Assembly (NCBI GenBank): GCA_963753955.1 | Contig: CAVWEM010000013.1 | Location: 167,367-231,366, forward strand | Direction of reading: 5' to 3' | DNA: 64,000 nucleotides | DNA from: Methylumidiphilus sp963753955 | GTDB lineage: Bacteria; Pseudomonadota; Gammaproteobacteria; Methylococcales; Methylococcaceae | Shown: piece after piece, positions 15,243-24,283 of the stretch | Numbering within the stretch: position 1 is the first letter of the stretch | Layout: each line of letters begins with the position of its first letter | Made by a program: the position numbers and the translations under genes | The notes under the pieces: generated by a model | What the model was told of the DNA's origin: nothing | Seen by the model: only the letters and a program-made list of their open reading frames with translations | Databases searched by the model: none

Positions 15243-16502
15243 ATGACAGCCATGGCTTCCGCAAAAACCAATCTTATCCGTATTTATCAACTGGCCTGCG
15301 CGGGGTTCTTGGTGTCTAGCCTGTTTGGGCGCGGCCTCTATGTCGAATTCTTGTATCTGGCTGCGTTGGCTCTGCTGGTGCTTTCCATTTTTGAACCGGT
15401 CTTGTTAAGGCAGATGCATCCCTTGCGTTTTTTGCTCTTTTTTGCGGCCATTCTAGCGGTAGAAGGAAGTTTGGCAGGCACTGCAAGTCCTGAGGCCATG
15501 CCATCCCAGATGTTGTTGCTGGCCGTCTTGGCGGTTGCTTGCATATACCTATTGCCCACACATTTATTCAGCGATCCCGATAAGGTAAACCGTAGCCTCG
15601 TCGCAGTGTTGGCTATTTTTGTCACTGCGCAGACTATCGGTTGCGTGTTTGGAAAGATTGACTCAAGCCTATACACCAACATTCACTTTTTCGGAAAGAA
15701 CGATTCCGGCCTATACACCAACATCCACTTTTTGTCTTTATATGCCGCGATTACCTTGCCGCTCTTGATTTATCTCGGGATCAGGACTGGCGGTATCCTG
15801 CGTGTCGTGGTGGGAATCACAATGGTGGTCGATTTGATGTTATTGCTCAAGACGCAGTCCCGCCCTGCTTGGCTGGCGCTGCTGGTTGGCTCCATCGCAG
15901 TGATTCCGCTGCTGCACCGGTCGGTCAGGGCTTACGCCCTTGCCGGATTGTTGGGTTTGCCTTTATTGTTATATTTGACGGGCTTGTTTGGGGTTGCCCA
16001 ACGGGTGGATTCGTTGCTACTCAACCTGGCACAGGAAGAGCGGGTATTTATCTGGCAAGAATCATGGGCAATGCAGAGGGTAAGCCACTGGCCGGAATGG
16101 GTGTTTGGACATGGGTTTGGCAGCTTCTACCATGATTACCTGCCTTATTCCAGCTTCCGCGCACAAGGTGGATTCGTGTTTCCGCATAATTTTCTGCTGG
16201 AAATCCTCTATGTCAACGGGATATTCGGGGTGATCTGGATTATCTTGGGCTATGCCTATTTGCTACGCTTATTGCTTGCCCTAGCGAAGAATCCTAGGGA
16301 TGTGGGGTATTACCGTTTGGCTGTGTTGCTGATGGCAGTCACGATCATCCATTTTGTGCATACTTTCTTGACCGTGCCGTTTTATTCTAAATATACGTTG
16401 ATTACCCTCGCCATTATCCTAGGGGTGGCGCTGAAAATCCACCATCCGCCAGTGGGCGAGGGCATCAAGCCAGTTGATGATCTTCGCCAGTCTCCCACTT
16501 AA
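15243..16502 (+). CDS. O-antigen ligase family membrane protein (WaaL/Wzy_C type)
   Basis: About 420 residues with ten or more transmembrane helices and, in the second half, a large external loop carrying ERVFIWQESWAMQRVSHWPEWVFGHGFG and FVFPHNFLLEILYVNGIFG, the Wzy_C/WaaL pattern with the catalytic-type histidine. It would join a glycan from a lipid carrier to lipid A-core or polymerise it in the periplasm. The start is uncertain among ATGs at 15234, 15243 and 15252; none has a strong ribosome site. A 42-base tandem duplication at 15648-15731 repeats 14 residues (YTNIHF) before a membrane helix, unusual for the family. Confidence 0.75.
   Translation: MTAMASAKTNLIRIYQLACAGFLVSSLFGRGLYVEFLYLAALALLVLSIFEPVLLRQMHPLRFLLFFAAILAVEGSLAGTASPEAMPSQMLLLAVLAVACIYLLPTHLFSDPDKVNRSLVAVLAIFVTAQTIGCVFGKIDSSLYTNIHFFGKNDSGLYTNIHFLSLYAAITLPLLIYLGIRTGGILRVVVGITMVVDLMLLLKTQSRPAWLALLVGSIAVIPLLHRSVRAYALAGLLGLPLLLYLTGLFGVAQRVDSLLLNLAQEERVFIWQESWAMQRVSHWPEWVFGHGFGSFYHDYLPYSSFRAQGGFVFPHNFLLEILYVNGIFGVIWIILGYAYLLRLLLALAKNPRDVGYYRLAVLLMAVTIIHFVHTFLTVPFYSKYTLITLAIILGVALKIHHPPVGEGIKPVDDLRQSPT
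15648..15731 (+). repeat. 42-bp tandem duplication inside the ligase gene
   Basis: 15648-15689 and 15690-15731 encode FGKIDSSLYTNIHF and FGKNDSGLYTNIHF in frame. The copies differ at several bases, so the duplication is not a very recent assembly artefact. Confidence 0.8.
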
Positions 16503-16535
16503 GCCAGATGAACCCATAGCGTTCGAGTAGGCACA

Positions 16536-17519
16536 ATGACGTCTTCATGTTTTCCTCCTGTCACTATCATCATTCCGAACTTCAATGGCGCACATCTGCT
16601 GAAGCATAACCTGCCGTCGGTGCTGGATGCCATCGATGCCTATCCAGGAGGCGGCAGCCTGGTTGTTGTCGATGACGGTTCCAAGGATGATAGCGTTGCG
16701 CTACTTGAGCGCGATTTCCCGCAGGCCCAGGTGGTCAAGCATGGGATGAACCAGGGGTTTGCCGAAGCCATCCATTCCGGCGTGGCGGCTGCGCAGACCG
16801 AAGCGCTGTTTTTTCTGAATTCTGATGTGCAACCGGATCGGGATTTCATCCTTCCATTGATCCAGGCGCTCGATCTGGAGCGCGGCGAAGTATTCTCGGT
16901 TTCGCCAGTGAATTATGATGAATCGGGCCGAGCGCACCCGATGTCGTTGAATTGTTTCACCATCCGCTATGGCAGTCTGCGGCGCGTCGCAGTGGCTGAA
17001 TTCGCCACCCACAGCCTGTCCAGCCTATATGCTTCCGGTGGCTCGATGCTAGTGGGCAAATCAAAATTCCTCCAACTCGGTGGATTCTTGCCGATTTTCA
17101 AACCCTTCTACTGGGAAGATTTCGATCTAGGTGTGCGCGCTTGCCGAATGGGTTGGAAAAACCTATTGGTGCCCGCCAGCAAAGTGACCCATCAAGAGCG
17201 TGGGGCCATTAAAGAAAGTTTCACCAAGCGCGAGATCAAGGGCGCTTTGCAACGGAACAAACTGCTGGCCGAGTGGATTCATTTCCCGGCGACGAGCGTG
17301 TTCTTGTTCTCGCTGCCCCGGCTCGTGATGCGCACCTTGGCGAAGACCCTGGTCGGTGATCTGCGTTATTGGCGCACATTGGCTGAAGCGGTCGCCAAGC
17401 TGCCTGAGGTCTTGGCAATCCGGCGCAAGATTGACGCCGATGCGAAGCGGAGTTTCCGCGAAGTGCTCCGCCGGATAGAACAGGAAAATGCCAGCCGCAT
17501 CGAACACGCCCCGCAATGA
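16536..17519 (+). CDS. glycosyltransferase family 2 (rhamnosyltransferase-like)
   Basis: A 327-residue GT-A enzyme. The nucleotide-sugar site begins VTIIIPNFNGAHLL, with VVVDDGSKDDS, then FFLNSDVQPD as the DxD metal site and FYWEDFDLGVRACRMGW as the catalytic ED block. A hydrophobic C-terminal stretch with VFLFSLPRLVMRTLAKTL may bind the membrane. It would add a sugar from an activated donor to the lipopolysaccharide or O-glycan at the cytoplasmic face. The ATGA overlap with the next gene indicates coupled translation in an operon with the two acyltransferases. Confidence 0.85.
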   Translation: MTSSCFPPVTIIIPNFNGAHLLKHNLPSVLDAIDAYPGGGSLVVVDDGSKDDSVALLERDFPQAQVVKHGMNQGFAEAIHSGVAAAQTEALFFLNSDVQPDRDFILPLIQALDLERGEVFSVSPVNYDESGRAHPMSLNCFTIRYGSLRRVAVAEFATHSLSSLYASGGSMLVGKSKFLQLGGFLPIFKPFYWEDFDLGVRACRMGWKNLLVPASKVTHQERGAIKESFTKREIKGALQRNKLLAEWIHFPATSVFLFSLPRLVMRTLAKTLVGDLRYWRTLAEAVAKLPEVLAIRRKIDADAKRSFREVLRRIEQENASRIEHAPQ

Positions 17520-18640
17520 TAAGGAAGAAACTGTCTTTGGATCGCCAGAGATTGGCGTTCCATGTCTTAAGCCGTGACAACAATTTTAATCTGCTGAGGC
17601 TGCTGGCTGCCGCGACAGTTTTGTATCATCATAGTTATGCCTTATCGGGGACGCAAACTGATGAACCAATAGGGAAATTTTTAGGGATACAACTGGCTGG
17701 AGTGGCAGTGGATAGTTTCTTCATCATCAGTGGATTTCTGGTGACGGCCAGCTTGCTCAGGGCGGACAATCTGAAAACCTATGTCCTCGCCAGAGTCTCA
17801 AGGATTTTCCCCGCGCTGGCCGTGGCGGCCATGTTTTGCGCTTTTGTCATCGGCCCGCTATACACCCGGTTGAGCCTGCGCGAATATTTTTCAGATCCTC
17901 TGGTGTATAGCCATGTTTGGCGCAATTCCATCGCAATCCTAGGCCTCAAGTTCAAACTTCCCGGCGTATTCGAGGGCAATCCATACCAAGGGATAGTCAA
18001 TGGTTCTTTATGGACTTTGCGCTGGGAATTGAAAATGTATTTGGCATTGGGGCTGATAGGTTTTTTACACTTTAAGAATCCTAAGTTCTTCAGCGTCCGT
18101 CTATTCGCATGGAGTGTCCTGCTGATTGCCGTTTTGTGCGTTGCCGCCGATGTTTTTTCCATCTGGCTACCGGGCAATATTGCCGCAAACCGGGGCGGCT
18201 TTCACTTGGTGGCAATGTTTGCAGTCGGGGCCACTCTGTTTTGCTTTCGGAATCAGGTTTTCCTATGCGGATGGATGTCGCTATCGATTATTGCCTTGAT
18301 ACTATTGCTGCCCAAGCAGGCATTGATCTTTGTCGGCGCTTATGATTTGGGGCTCGGGTATTGCTTGATCGCATTGGCCTACCTGCCAGGAGGCGGGATA
18401 AGAAAGTTTAATGCGATTGGAGATTATTCTTATGGAATATACATTTATGCTTTTCCTGTCCAGCAAGCTTTGGTGGCAAGCCTTGGCCACTTGGGTGTCG
18501 GTGAATTATCCATGCTGGCTTTTCCCGTCACGCTAGTGTTGGCGGTGATGTCTTGGCATTGGGTGGAAAGGCCCATGCTGCGCATCATGAAAAACATGAA
18601 ACCTAGCCTGCCCTCTGTAATCTCGACAGGACGATCATGA
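17516..18640 (+). CDS. acyltransferase family 3 membrane protein (OafA-like)
   Basis: A 374-residue protein of about ten membrane helices with the family-3 start: NNFNLLRLLAAATVLYHHSYAL, containing the conserved R and H, followed by VDSFFIISGFLVTASLL. The C-terminus ends with the usual MSWHWVERPMLR motif. These enzymes carry acetyl or other acyl groups across the inner membrane onto surface sugars. It overlaps the upstream glycosyltransferase and the downstream acetyltransferase by ATGA at both ends, so all three act on the same glycan in one operon. The acyl group and acceptor are not known. Confidence 0.88.
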   Translation: MIRKKLSLDRQRLAFHVLSRDNNFNLLRLLAAATVLYHHSYALSGTQTDEPIGKFLGIQLAGVAVDSFFIISGFLVTASLLRADNLKTYVLARVSRIFPALAVAAMFCAFVIGPLYTRLSLREYFSDPLVYSHVWRNSIAILGLKFKLPGVFEGNPYQGIVNGSLWTLRWELKMYLALGLIGFLHFKNPKFFSVRLFAWSVLLIAVLCVAADVFSIWLPGNIAANRGGFHLVAMFAVGATLFCFRNQVFLCGWMSLSIIALILLLPKQALIFVGAYDLGLGYCLIALAYLPGGGIRKFNAIGDYSYGIYIYAFPVQQALVASLGHLGVGELSMLAFPVTLVLAVMSWHWVERPMLRIMKNMKPSLPSVISTGRS

Positions 18641-19290
18641 GCAAACTATTTTTGTACGCGCTGGCGATCCCCAAAACCCTCGCTTTCAATTTCAGATATT
18701 TTCCGCTGGGACAGGCGCTCCGCTTGCCAGTGTTCGTTTCCCACCGGGTCTGGTTGAAACAAATGTCAGGCCAAGTCAGATTGGGCAAGATTAGGACCGG
18801 CGTGGTCACCCTTGGGTTTGGCGATGTGGGTATCTTCGACCGGATGGTGTCCCGGACGATATGGCAGGTTTCCGGGGCTGTCGAGTTTCGCGGCAAAGCT
18901 AAAATTGGACATGGCAGCAAGATCAATGTCCAGGGAATCCTAACCATAGGCGACAATTTCCGCATGACTGCGGAAAGCGCGATCATCGCCCGCCACCGTG
19001 TCGAGATCGGCGACGAGGTGCTGGTGTCGTGGGATGTGCTGGTGATGGATACCGATTTCCACAAAATCTACGATCAAGACAATCTTCACATCAATCCCGA
19101 CCGGCCGATCACGATTGGCAATCGCGTCTGGATAGGATGCCGGTCGCTGATACTCAAGGGCGTGCGCCTGGCCGATGGCGTGGTGGTGGCCGCTGGCAGC
19201 ACGGTAAGCAAGTCGGTGGAGGTCGGCGATGCGGTCATCGGCGGAAACTCTTGTTCGCCCCTCCGGGAAGGCATCCGCTGGGAATTTTAG
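18637..19290 (+). CDS. left-handed beta-helix (hexapeptide) acyltransferase
   Basis: A 217-residue protein with an N-terminal helical part, then hexapeptide repeats (IGHGSKINVQGILTIGDNF, IIARHRVEIGDEVLVSWDV, TIGNRVWIGCRSLILKGVRL), ending with DAVIGGNSC. The catalytic-type histidine is in TDFHKIYD. The family transfers acetyl (or similar) groups from CoA to sugars such as those of O-antigens. It is the last gene of the rightward run 15243-19290 and converges on the leftward genes, with only 34 bases between. Confidence 0.85.
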   Translation: MSKLFLYALAIPKTLAFNFRYFPLGQALRLPVFVSHRVWLKQMSGQVRLGKIRTGVVTLGFGDVGIFDRMVSRTIWQVSGAVEFRGKAKIGHGSKINVQGILTIGDNFRMTAESAIIARHRVEIGDEVLVSWDVLVMDTDFHKIYDQDNLHINPDRPITIGNRVWIGCRSLILKGVRLADGVVVAAGSTVSKSVEVGDAVIGGNSCSPLREGIRWEF

Positions 19291-19324
19291 CCAAACGCTC
19301 CCGGTTTGGCGGACATCCGTGTGT

Positions 19325-20272
19325 TCAAGATTCGACTAGGCGTTGCGCATCCATGACCATGAGCCCTTCATGCCAATCCAAATGGTGCATCGCATTCCAG
19401 CCGCCTGCCTGTTCGCCGCTGCTGTGCCAAAGCTTGCGCTCTTGGTAGGTGCTGGGAGTCAATTCTAAGATTTCGCTGATATTCAGCCCGTCGCCGTAGC
19501 GGCGGACACAATCCTGCGAGGGCCGCAATAGCCGCCCTTGGGCATCGCGCAGAATCCTTCCGCCAGGACGCGCCCGGCTGAAATCGCGCACCAAGGGATT
19601 CGCAGGATGGGGAATCCAGTCGCTGCTTAAGGGGGTGTCGGCATGGAAGGCGAACAAGGTCTCGTCGTAACGCAACCCCTTCCACTTCAACTTGACCGCG
19701 CAGAACATCCACCAGCGTCCCCCATGTTCAAATAGGCATGCATCGACGATGCGCATGCCTGAGATCAGCGTCTTGACCCGTTCCCAGCGGCCAGGGAATG
19801 CGGCACACCGATAAATATCGACACAGCGGGCGGCCTTTTTTTCGGGAACCATGTAAAGCTCGCCGCCGAATTCAAGCAGATAGGGGTAAGACAGGTGGTA
19901 AGGTTCTTCAAGGACAGGCACCGCCTGTCCGATGGGCCGGGCCTGCCCATCCAGTTCGATCACGCTGATATGTCCACGCCGGGTGGCATAGGGGTATTCT
20001 TCAAAGAAAACATAGGAACGCCCTTCCCTGTGCCAAGCGAATGGATCGGCCCAGAAGACGCCGTCCGGCGGGTAAATCGGTTTGAGCAGGTCAAGCGGCG
20101 GCGCGGACAGCTTGCTGGCATCGCAATAGCCCGAGAGCAAGAACCATTGCTGTTGGGGTTTTGGCCCGGCTTCTCGCGCTTTGCGCCGGGCCAAGGATTG
20201 CCGCCACCATTGCCAGATATTCAAACTATATCTCCTCTGTTTTGGGGCGATTGCCCCGATCCGCCAGACCAA
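19325..20272 (-). CDS. glucosamine inositolphosphorylceramide transferase N-domain-like protein (five-bladed propeller)
   Basis: A 315-residue protein. The propeller-type motifs VFWADPFAWHREGRSYVFFEE, PVLEEPYHLSYPYLLEFGGELYMVPE and VDACLFEHGGRWWMFCA match the GINT1 N-terminal/GH43-like five-blade fold found in bacterial glycan clusters. Residues D, E and H in ADPF, EEPYHLSYP and QDCVRRYG mark the central pocket. In bacteria these proteins are often fused or adjacent to glycosyl or formyl transferases; the reaction is unproven. It follows the GNAT-like gene in a leftward operon and probably modifies the same surface glycan. Confidence 0.65.
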   Translation of the reverse strand: MVWRIGAIAPKQRRYSLNIWQWWRQSLARRKAREAGPKPQQQWFLLSGYCDASKLSAPPLDLLKPIYPPDGVFWADPFAWHREGRSYVFFEEYPYATRRGHISVIELDGQARPIGQAVPVLEEPYHLSYPYLLEFGGELYMVPEKKAARCVDIYRCAAFPGRWERVKTLISGMRIVDACLFEHGGRWWMFCAVKLKWKGLRYDETLFAFHADTPLSSDWIPHPANPLVRDFSRARPGGRILRDAQGRLLRPSQDCVRRYGDGLNISEILELTPSTYQERKLWHSSGEQAGGWNAMHHLDWHEGLMVMDAQRLVES

Positions 20273-20298
20273 AGGTTTCTTGCCTCCGCATTGATGCG

Positions 20299-21362
20299 CT
20301 AACCACCATCACCATCCCCTCGGGTGATGTAATAATCCATCTCAGGCAAATGGCGGATCAGCGTCACTTGTGCTTTTCCCTTGCTTATTCTGGGCGCGAA
20401 GCCTAGGCGTTTGAGATCGGCGGTCAACATGATATTGGTCGCATAGCATTCCACTTTATGCACAGCTTCCCGTCGCATTTGCCGCAAGGCCGCCGCGAGC
20501 AGCGCGGTGCGGGCTGCGGAGTTTTCTTTCCGGGCCAATAGGTCGACGATATAGGCACGGCGTTGGCCATGGCGAAAAAAAACCGAATACACCAAATAAC
20601 CGCTGAGCATGCCTTGCTCGGTGACGGTCAATACGCAGTATTGAGTGTCTGGATGCTGGCGATAGCGCCAATCCAAGGTGGCACGGTCACGGCAAGTGAT
20701 GGCTGGGTATTTTGTTTCGCGCTAAGCCATAGCGCGTCAAAACGGTCGTCGAAATTCCCCTCCAGGGCCTTGACCTCCAAGCTTGGTTTTGGGATCAAGG
20801 GTACGAATAGATCCGCGACCGCGCCCAGTAGCATCGCCCCGGGCTTGCCAACCACGGCTTCAAAGGGTTGTGTGAAAGAAATGATGCGCGCCCAACTGTC
20901 CATCTTGCTGAACGGTTTGAAGCCTATTCTGAGGCCGATGGTCTCCATCGAACCGGCAACATGCTTGCCCAATTGCTTATGGCCCGCAGCAGGGTGGTTC
21001 AACATCGCGGCGGCAATGCCATTGGACATGTCCGGCCCGATGGAATTTCCACTGCGCTTTTGCTCTTTCATGGCCCGCCGCAAATGCCCCCAATGCACGA
21101 GCGCATCGGTGTACCAGTAAGCGGACACTGGCTGCCCGTTTATATGCAGGCCGGCCGGCACACAGCTTAGGTTGCCGATGATCTTGCCATTCCACTCGGC
21201 CACCACGCCGTTGTAGCCGGGTTTCTCCAGCAGAGGATCGTCATGCCATTGCCACTGCCAGCGCTTTTCGGCGCGTTCTGCCTGTTCCGTGCCAAAAACA
21301 TCCTGGACCAGTTCGAGGATCTGGATTTTGTCATCGTCGCGTCCTGGCCTTATTTCAAACAT
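20299..21362 (-). CDS. GNAT-like acyltransferase, frameshifted as read
   Basis: Two overlapping frames on the minus strand together encode one protein of about 353 residues. The N-terminal part has FEIRPGRDDDKIQILELVQDVFG, then VVAEWNGKIIGNLSCVP (a GNAT-type strand), and ends LWLSAKQ. The C-terminal part continues LDWRYRQHPDTQYCVLTVTEQG and HKVECYATN. Adding one A to the A-run (plus-strand T-run 20710-20713) joins them as AKQKYPAITCRDRATLDWRY. It is probably an N-acyltransferase for an amino sugar in the glycan pathway; the acceptor is not known. The indel is likely a sequence error. Confidence 0.6.
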
Positions 21363-21383
21363 CAGGTTTTGCTCGTTGAAGGG

Positions 21384-22501
21384 TCACACGGGAAAACCCA
21401 GCGTTTGCAAATAGCGCCGGGTGCTTCTTTCCACAGAAAAATCCGCCACGGCCTCCTGCAATGTCTTGGCCGGTAGCGGGTTGGCCAGGGTGTCGAGCAT
21501 TGCCGGGCCAGCGCCTCATGGTCGCCAACCGGAACCAGCGCGCCATATCGGCCGCCTGCCAACGTCTCACTGGGTCCATAAGGGCAATCGGTCGATACCA
21601 CGGGAGTACCCAGAGCCATCGCCTCGATCAACACATTGCCCGAGCCTTCCGCAATCGATGAAAAAGCCAAGAGTGCGGCCCTTTTCATATAGGCATAGGG
21701 GTTCGCGGTATGGCCTGGCAGTGAGACGCTGTCTTGCAAATCCAGTTCGGCGATCAGCTTTTCCAAAGATTGCCGCAACGGGCCTTCGCCGAGGATGACC
21801 AGCCTGCAATCGCGTTGCCCGCGCACGATCTGGAATGCGCGGATCAAGGTGGGGAAGTCTTTTTCCGGCGATAGCCTACCGGCACCGAGTATGACAGGGG
21901 GAGCGTCAGGGCTATCAAACCAGGGATGGTCGAGGGGTTCAGCGCTCTTGGCATATACCTCGGGGGTGATGACCGGGTTGGGCAGGGCGGACATCCGATC
22001 ACGCGGAAGCCCGGTGATTTTCATCGTGTCTTCGACGACCCCCTCGGACACACCGATGATCAGGTCGAGGTTAGGAAACAGCCAGCGCATTGGGGCAGTG
22101 CGCAGCCAGCGCTGCAACGGCGGTTTGTCTTGAAGAAACCCTGACATGTTCATATGCACTTGACCCACCAGACGGGTTTTGACGCCTGCCAAACGGTGGG
22201 CCAAGATCGCGGTGCGGATGGCGCGGTCTTTGGCCACCATCAACACATCGGGTTGCTCACGACGCAGATAGCGGATCAAGGGGAACAGGGCCATTTGCGA
22301 ATGCCTAACCCCAAGATTAATCACCCGGATATTCGGCCAAGGGATTTCCGGCAGCCGACCTCGCTTCGCCACCACAGCCAGCAAATCGACCTCAATGTCA
22401 TGGGCGGAAAGCCCCTCCAACAGGTTGTAGACCACGCGCTCGACTCCGCCTGTGCCGGAGAATGCCACGAAAATCGCCAAACGTCTTGGTTTAGATTTCA
22501 C
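21384..22501 (-). CDS. glycosyltransferase family 4, frameshifted near the 3' end
   Basis: A GT-B enzyme of about 370 residues: N-terminal donor-acceptor loop FVAFSGTGGVERVVYNLLEGL, then LPNPV, VILGAGRLSPEKDFPTLI, and the family E-x7-E segment SIAEGSGNVLIEAMALGTPVVSTDCPYGP. The frame breaks after HEALAR. Adding one base in the CCGGG run (21503-21507) restores AMLDTLANPLPAKTLQ and a natural end GFPV at 21384. Without the correction the frame runs to 21362 with a meaningless tail. It transfers a sugar to the growing lipopolysaccharide at the cytoplasmic face; the sugar is not predictable. Confidence 0.8.
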
Positions 22502-22539
22502 AAGTACCCCTCAAATATAGGTCAGCACTTGGTCGGCGC

Positions 22540-23253
22540 CTAGGGCAAGAAGCGGGATACAAAGCGTATATTGGCGCGGTGCATTGGGAAAAAAAACAGG
22601 GGCTTGATGCTGTATTGCCTGAAAAGCTTCGCAATGTTTCTTGTATTGAACAGCGCCACATGTTGCACCGGCAGCATCTCCTTCCATTTCAGCTTATCTT
22701 TAGGAACCCTGTAGTGGGCGGAGTCGGGCGTGGTGAAAAAAAGCACGGCACCGGGATTCAACACGGCAACCAGAGCATCCATGAAACCATGCAAATCCCT
22801 GACATGTTCTATGACCTCCGAGCAATAGACGATGTCATGCTTGAGGTTTCGCTCCTTGAACTGCTCCAAGGACTCATTGAAAAACCGGCACTGCGGATAT
22901 AACTGCTTGGCAAAACCAATGGCCTTGGGACTGATGTCGATCCCTGAAGCTTCGCAGCCCAATCGGCGGGCCGCTTCAACCAAAGGGCCGACATTGCAGC
23001 CTATGTCCAGGAACTTCCTGCCTTTGGACAATAGCAGCAAGGGAAGGATTCTGGTTTTATCGCGAAACATCCTTGTTTCTCTATCCTCCACAAACTGATA
23101 ACCCACATAATCCTCGTATAATCCCTTCAACTCTTCGTCCGTGGGGTGGGGTTCAATTCGGATAAGCCCGCAATCATCACATTGGTAATAGGTGGACACG
23201 TCAACCTTGCCCAGCAAAGTCTTCTTGTCAGAATGACATAAGCTGCAATTCAT
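22540..23253 (-). CDS. class I SAM-dependent methyltransferase with N-terminal zinc ribbon
   Basis: A 237-residue protein from the ATG at 23253, chosen because the open frame upstream overlaps the Kdo hydroxylase gene. The N-terminal zinc ribbon has CSLC and CDDC pairs (MNCSLCHSDKK, YYQCDDCGLIRI). The SAM site is FLDIGCNVGPLVEAARRLG, followed by ASGIDISPKAI and VYCSEVIEHVRDL. Such ribbon-methyltransferases occur in sugar and lipopolysaccharide clusters and methylate sugars or lipids. It starts 5 bases after the Kdo hydroxylase stop, so the two are one operon. Confidence 0.8.
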   Translation of the reverse strand: MNCSLCHSDKKTLLGKVDVSTYYQCDDCGLIRIEPHPTDEELKGLYEDYVGYQFVEDRETRMFRDKTRILPLLLLSKGRKFLDIGCNVGPLVEAARRLGCEASGIDISPKAIGFAKQLYPQCRFFNESLEQFKERNLKHDIVYCSEVIEHVRDLHGFMDALVAVLNPGAVLFFTTPDSAHYRVPKDKLKWKEMLPVQHVALFNTRNIAKLFRQYSIKPLFFFPMHRANIRFVSRFLP

Positions 23254-23258
23254 GCCAA

Positions 23259-24140
23259 TCAAACCAACTGTTTCCCGAGCAGCCTTTCCAATGTCCGCAA
23301 AGGCGATTTGCCCGGATCTTGCATGGCATCTACGGGCAGATAATAGGTTTGTTCCAACAGATATTGGCCGGACAGCACCGCGTGGGAAACCAAGTCGGTG
23401 AAGACGGCCCACGTGGCTTGTGACGGCAGGCTGACATTCACTTTGGGGCAGTTCTGTTGGTACTGGCTGTCTTCCTTGCCCTTATCGTGCAGCAGCAGCA
23501 TGTAATGGTCATAAGGGGTGCGGCGTCCTTTGGTCAGCTTCAATGTATCCAACAGCCAAGCCGAACCGGGGAAGGGCTTGGGGAACCTTGGGATGAAGTC
23601 TTGCGCCAATTTTTCAAATGGCTCGGTGCCTAAGATCCATTCGCGCGGTCGGCCTTCGGGGTTGATGTTGCTGAACACCCGCAGCAGCCGCTCGCCCCCG
23701 GTGGGACGGGACACGAAGGCATCCACATGCAGCAGGGAATCGTCTTTCATCAACGAGCTGGCCCGGCCAGCCGCCTCCACCGGGCGGTAACTGGTCATGC
23801 CGAAACGGATTGCTTGGGCGTAGGCGGGAAAAAGGTTATCGACCAATCTGCGCGTGGATTGCGCAAACCGCCCCATCATGCGCCCGATGGCTTCCACATC
23901 CGTGCCTTGCGCCGAGGTGTGGTTTACCTTTTGGGTTTGCGGATCGTAGCTGATGTTCTTCGCCTTGCCGTCAGACCAGCGGGGCGAGAGCAGATAACGT
24001 TCGTCTTCGGCCAGCTCAAAGCTCAACTGGGGCAAAAACGCCACCTGCCCGGATTCCAAAGCCAGGGTGCTGGCCGTGGCGGCCTCGGGGCTTAGTTCGG
24101 GCTTCCAACTGGTGAAGTCTAGGGTCTTGAGGATGTCCAC
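23259..24140 (-). CDS. kdoO: Kdo hydroxylase (Fe(II)/2-oxoglutarate dioxygenase)
   Basis: A 293-residue protein matching the Kdo hydroxylase family, which converts the outer Kdo of the lipopolysaccharide inner core to Ko by adding a hydroxyl at C3, using Fe(II), 2-oxoglutarate and ascorbate. The iron triad is visible as HVD at 138-140 and H253 (TDLVSHAVLSGQY), with the arginine-containing VFSNINPEGRPREWILG between. The length is normal. Its place between a methyltransferase and a heptose-type transferase fits inner-core modification. A Ko-containing core resists acid and may harden the outer membrane (known for the family). Confidence 0.82.
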   Translation of the reverse strand: MDILKTLDFTSWKPELSPEAATASTLALESGQVAFLPQLSFELAEDERYLLSPRWSDGKAKNISYDPQTQKVNHTSAQGTDVEAIGRMMGRFAQSTRRLVDNLFPAYAQAIRFGMTSYRPVEAAGRASSLMKDDSLLHVDAFVSRPTGGERLLRVFSNINPEGRPREWILGTEPFEKLAQDFIPRFPKPFPGSAWLLDTLKLTKGRRTPYDHYMLLLHDKGKEDSQYQQNCPKVNVSLPSQATWAVFTDLVSHAVLSGQYLLEQTYYLPVDAMQDPGKSPLRTLERLLGKQLV

Positions 24141-24283
24141 AGGTTCAGTCTCCGGTCACTTGTTATAAGGAGGTATCCGAGGGGCAGCCCTCCGAAATCC
24201 ATTGTGATGAAGGCGGATTTCTTGGCGAATGATAAAGGGTTTCGGCTGGATTGGCGACTTTCATCCAAGCAACGGCACAGATG

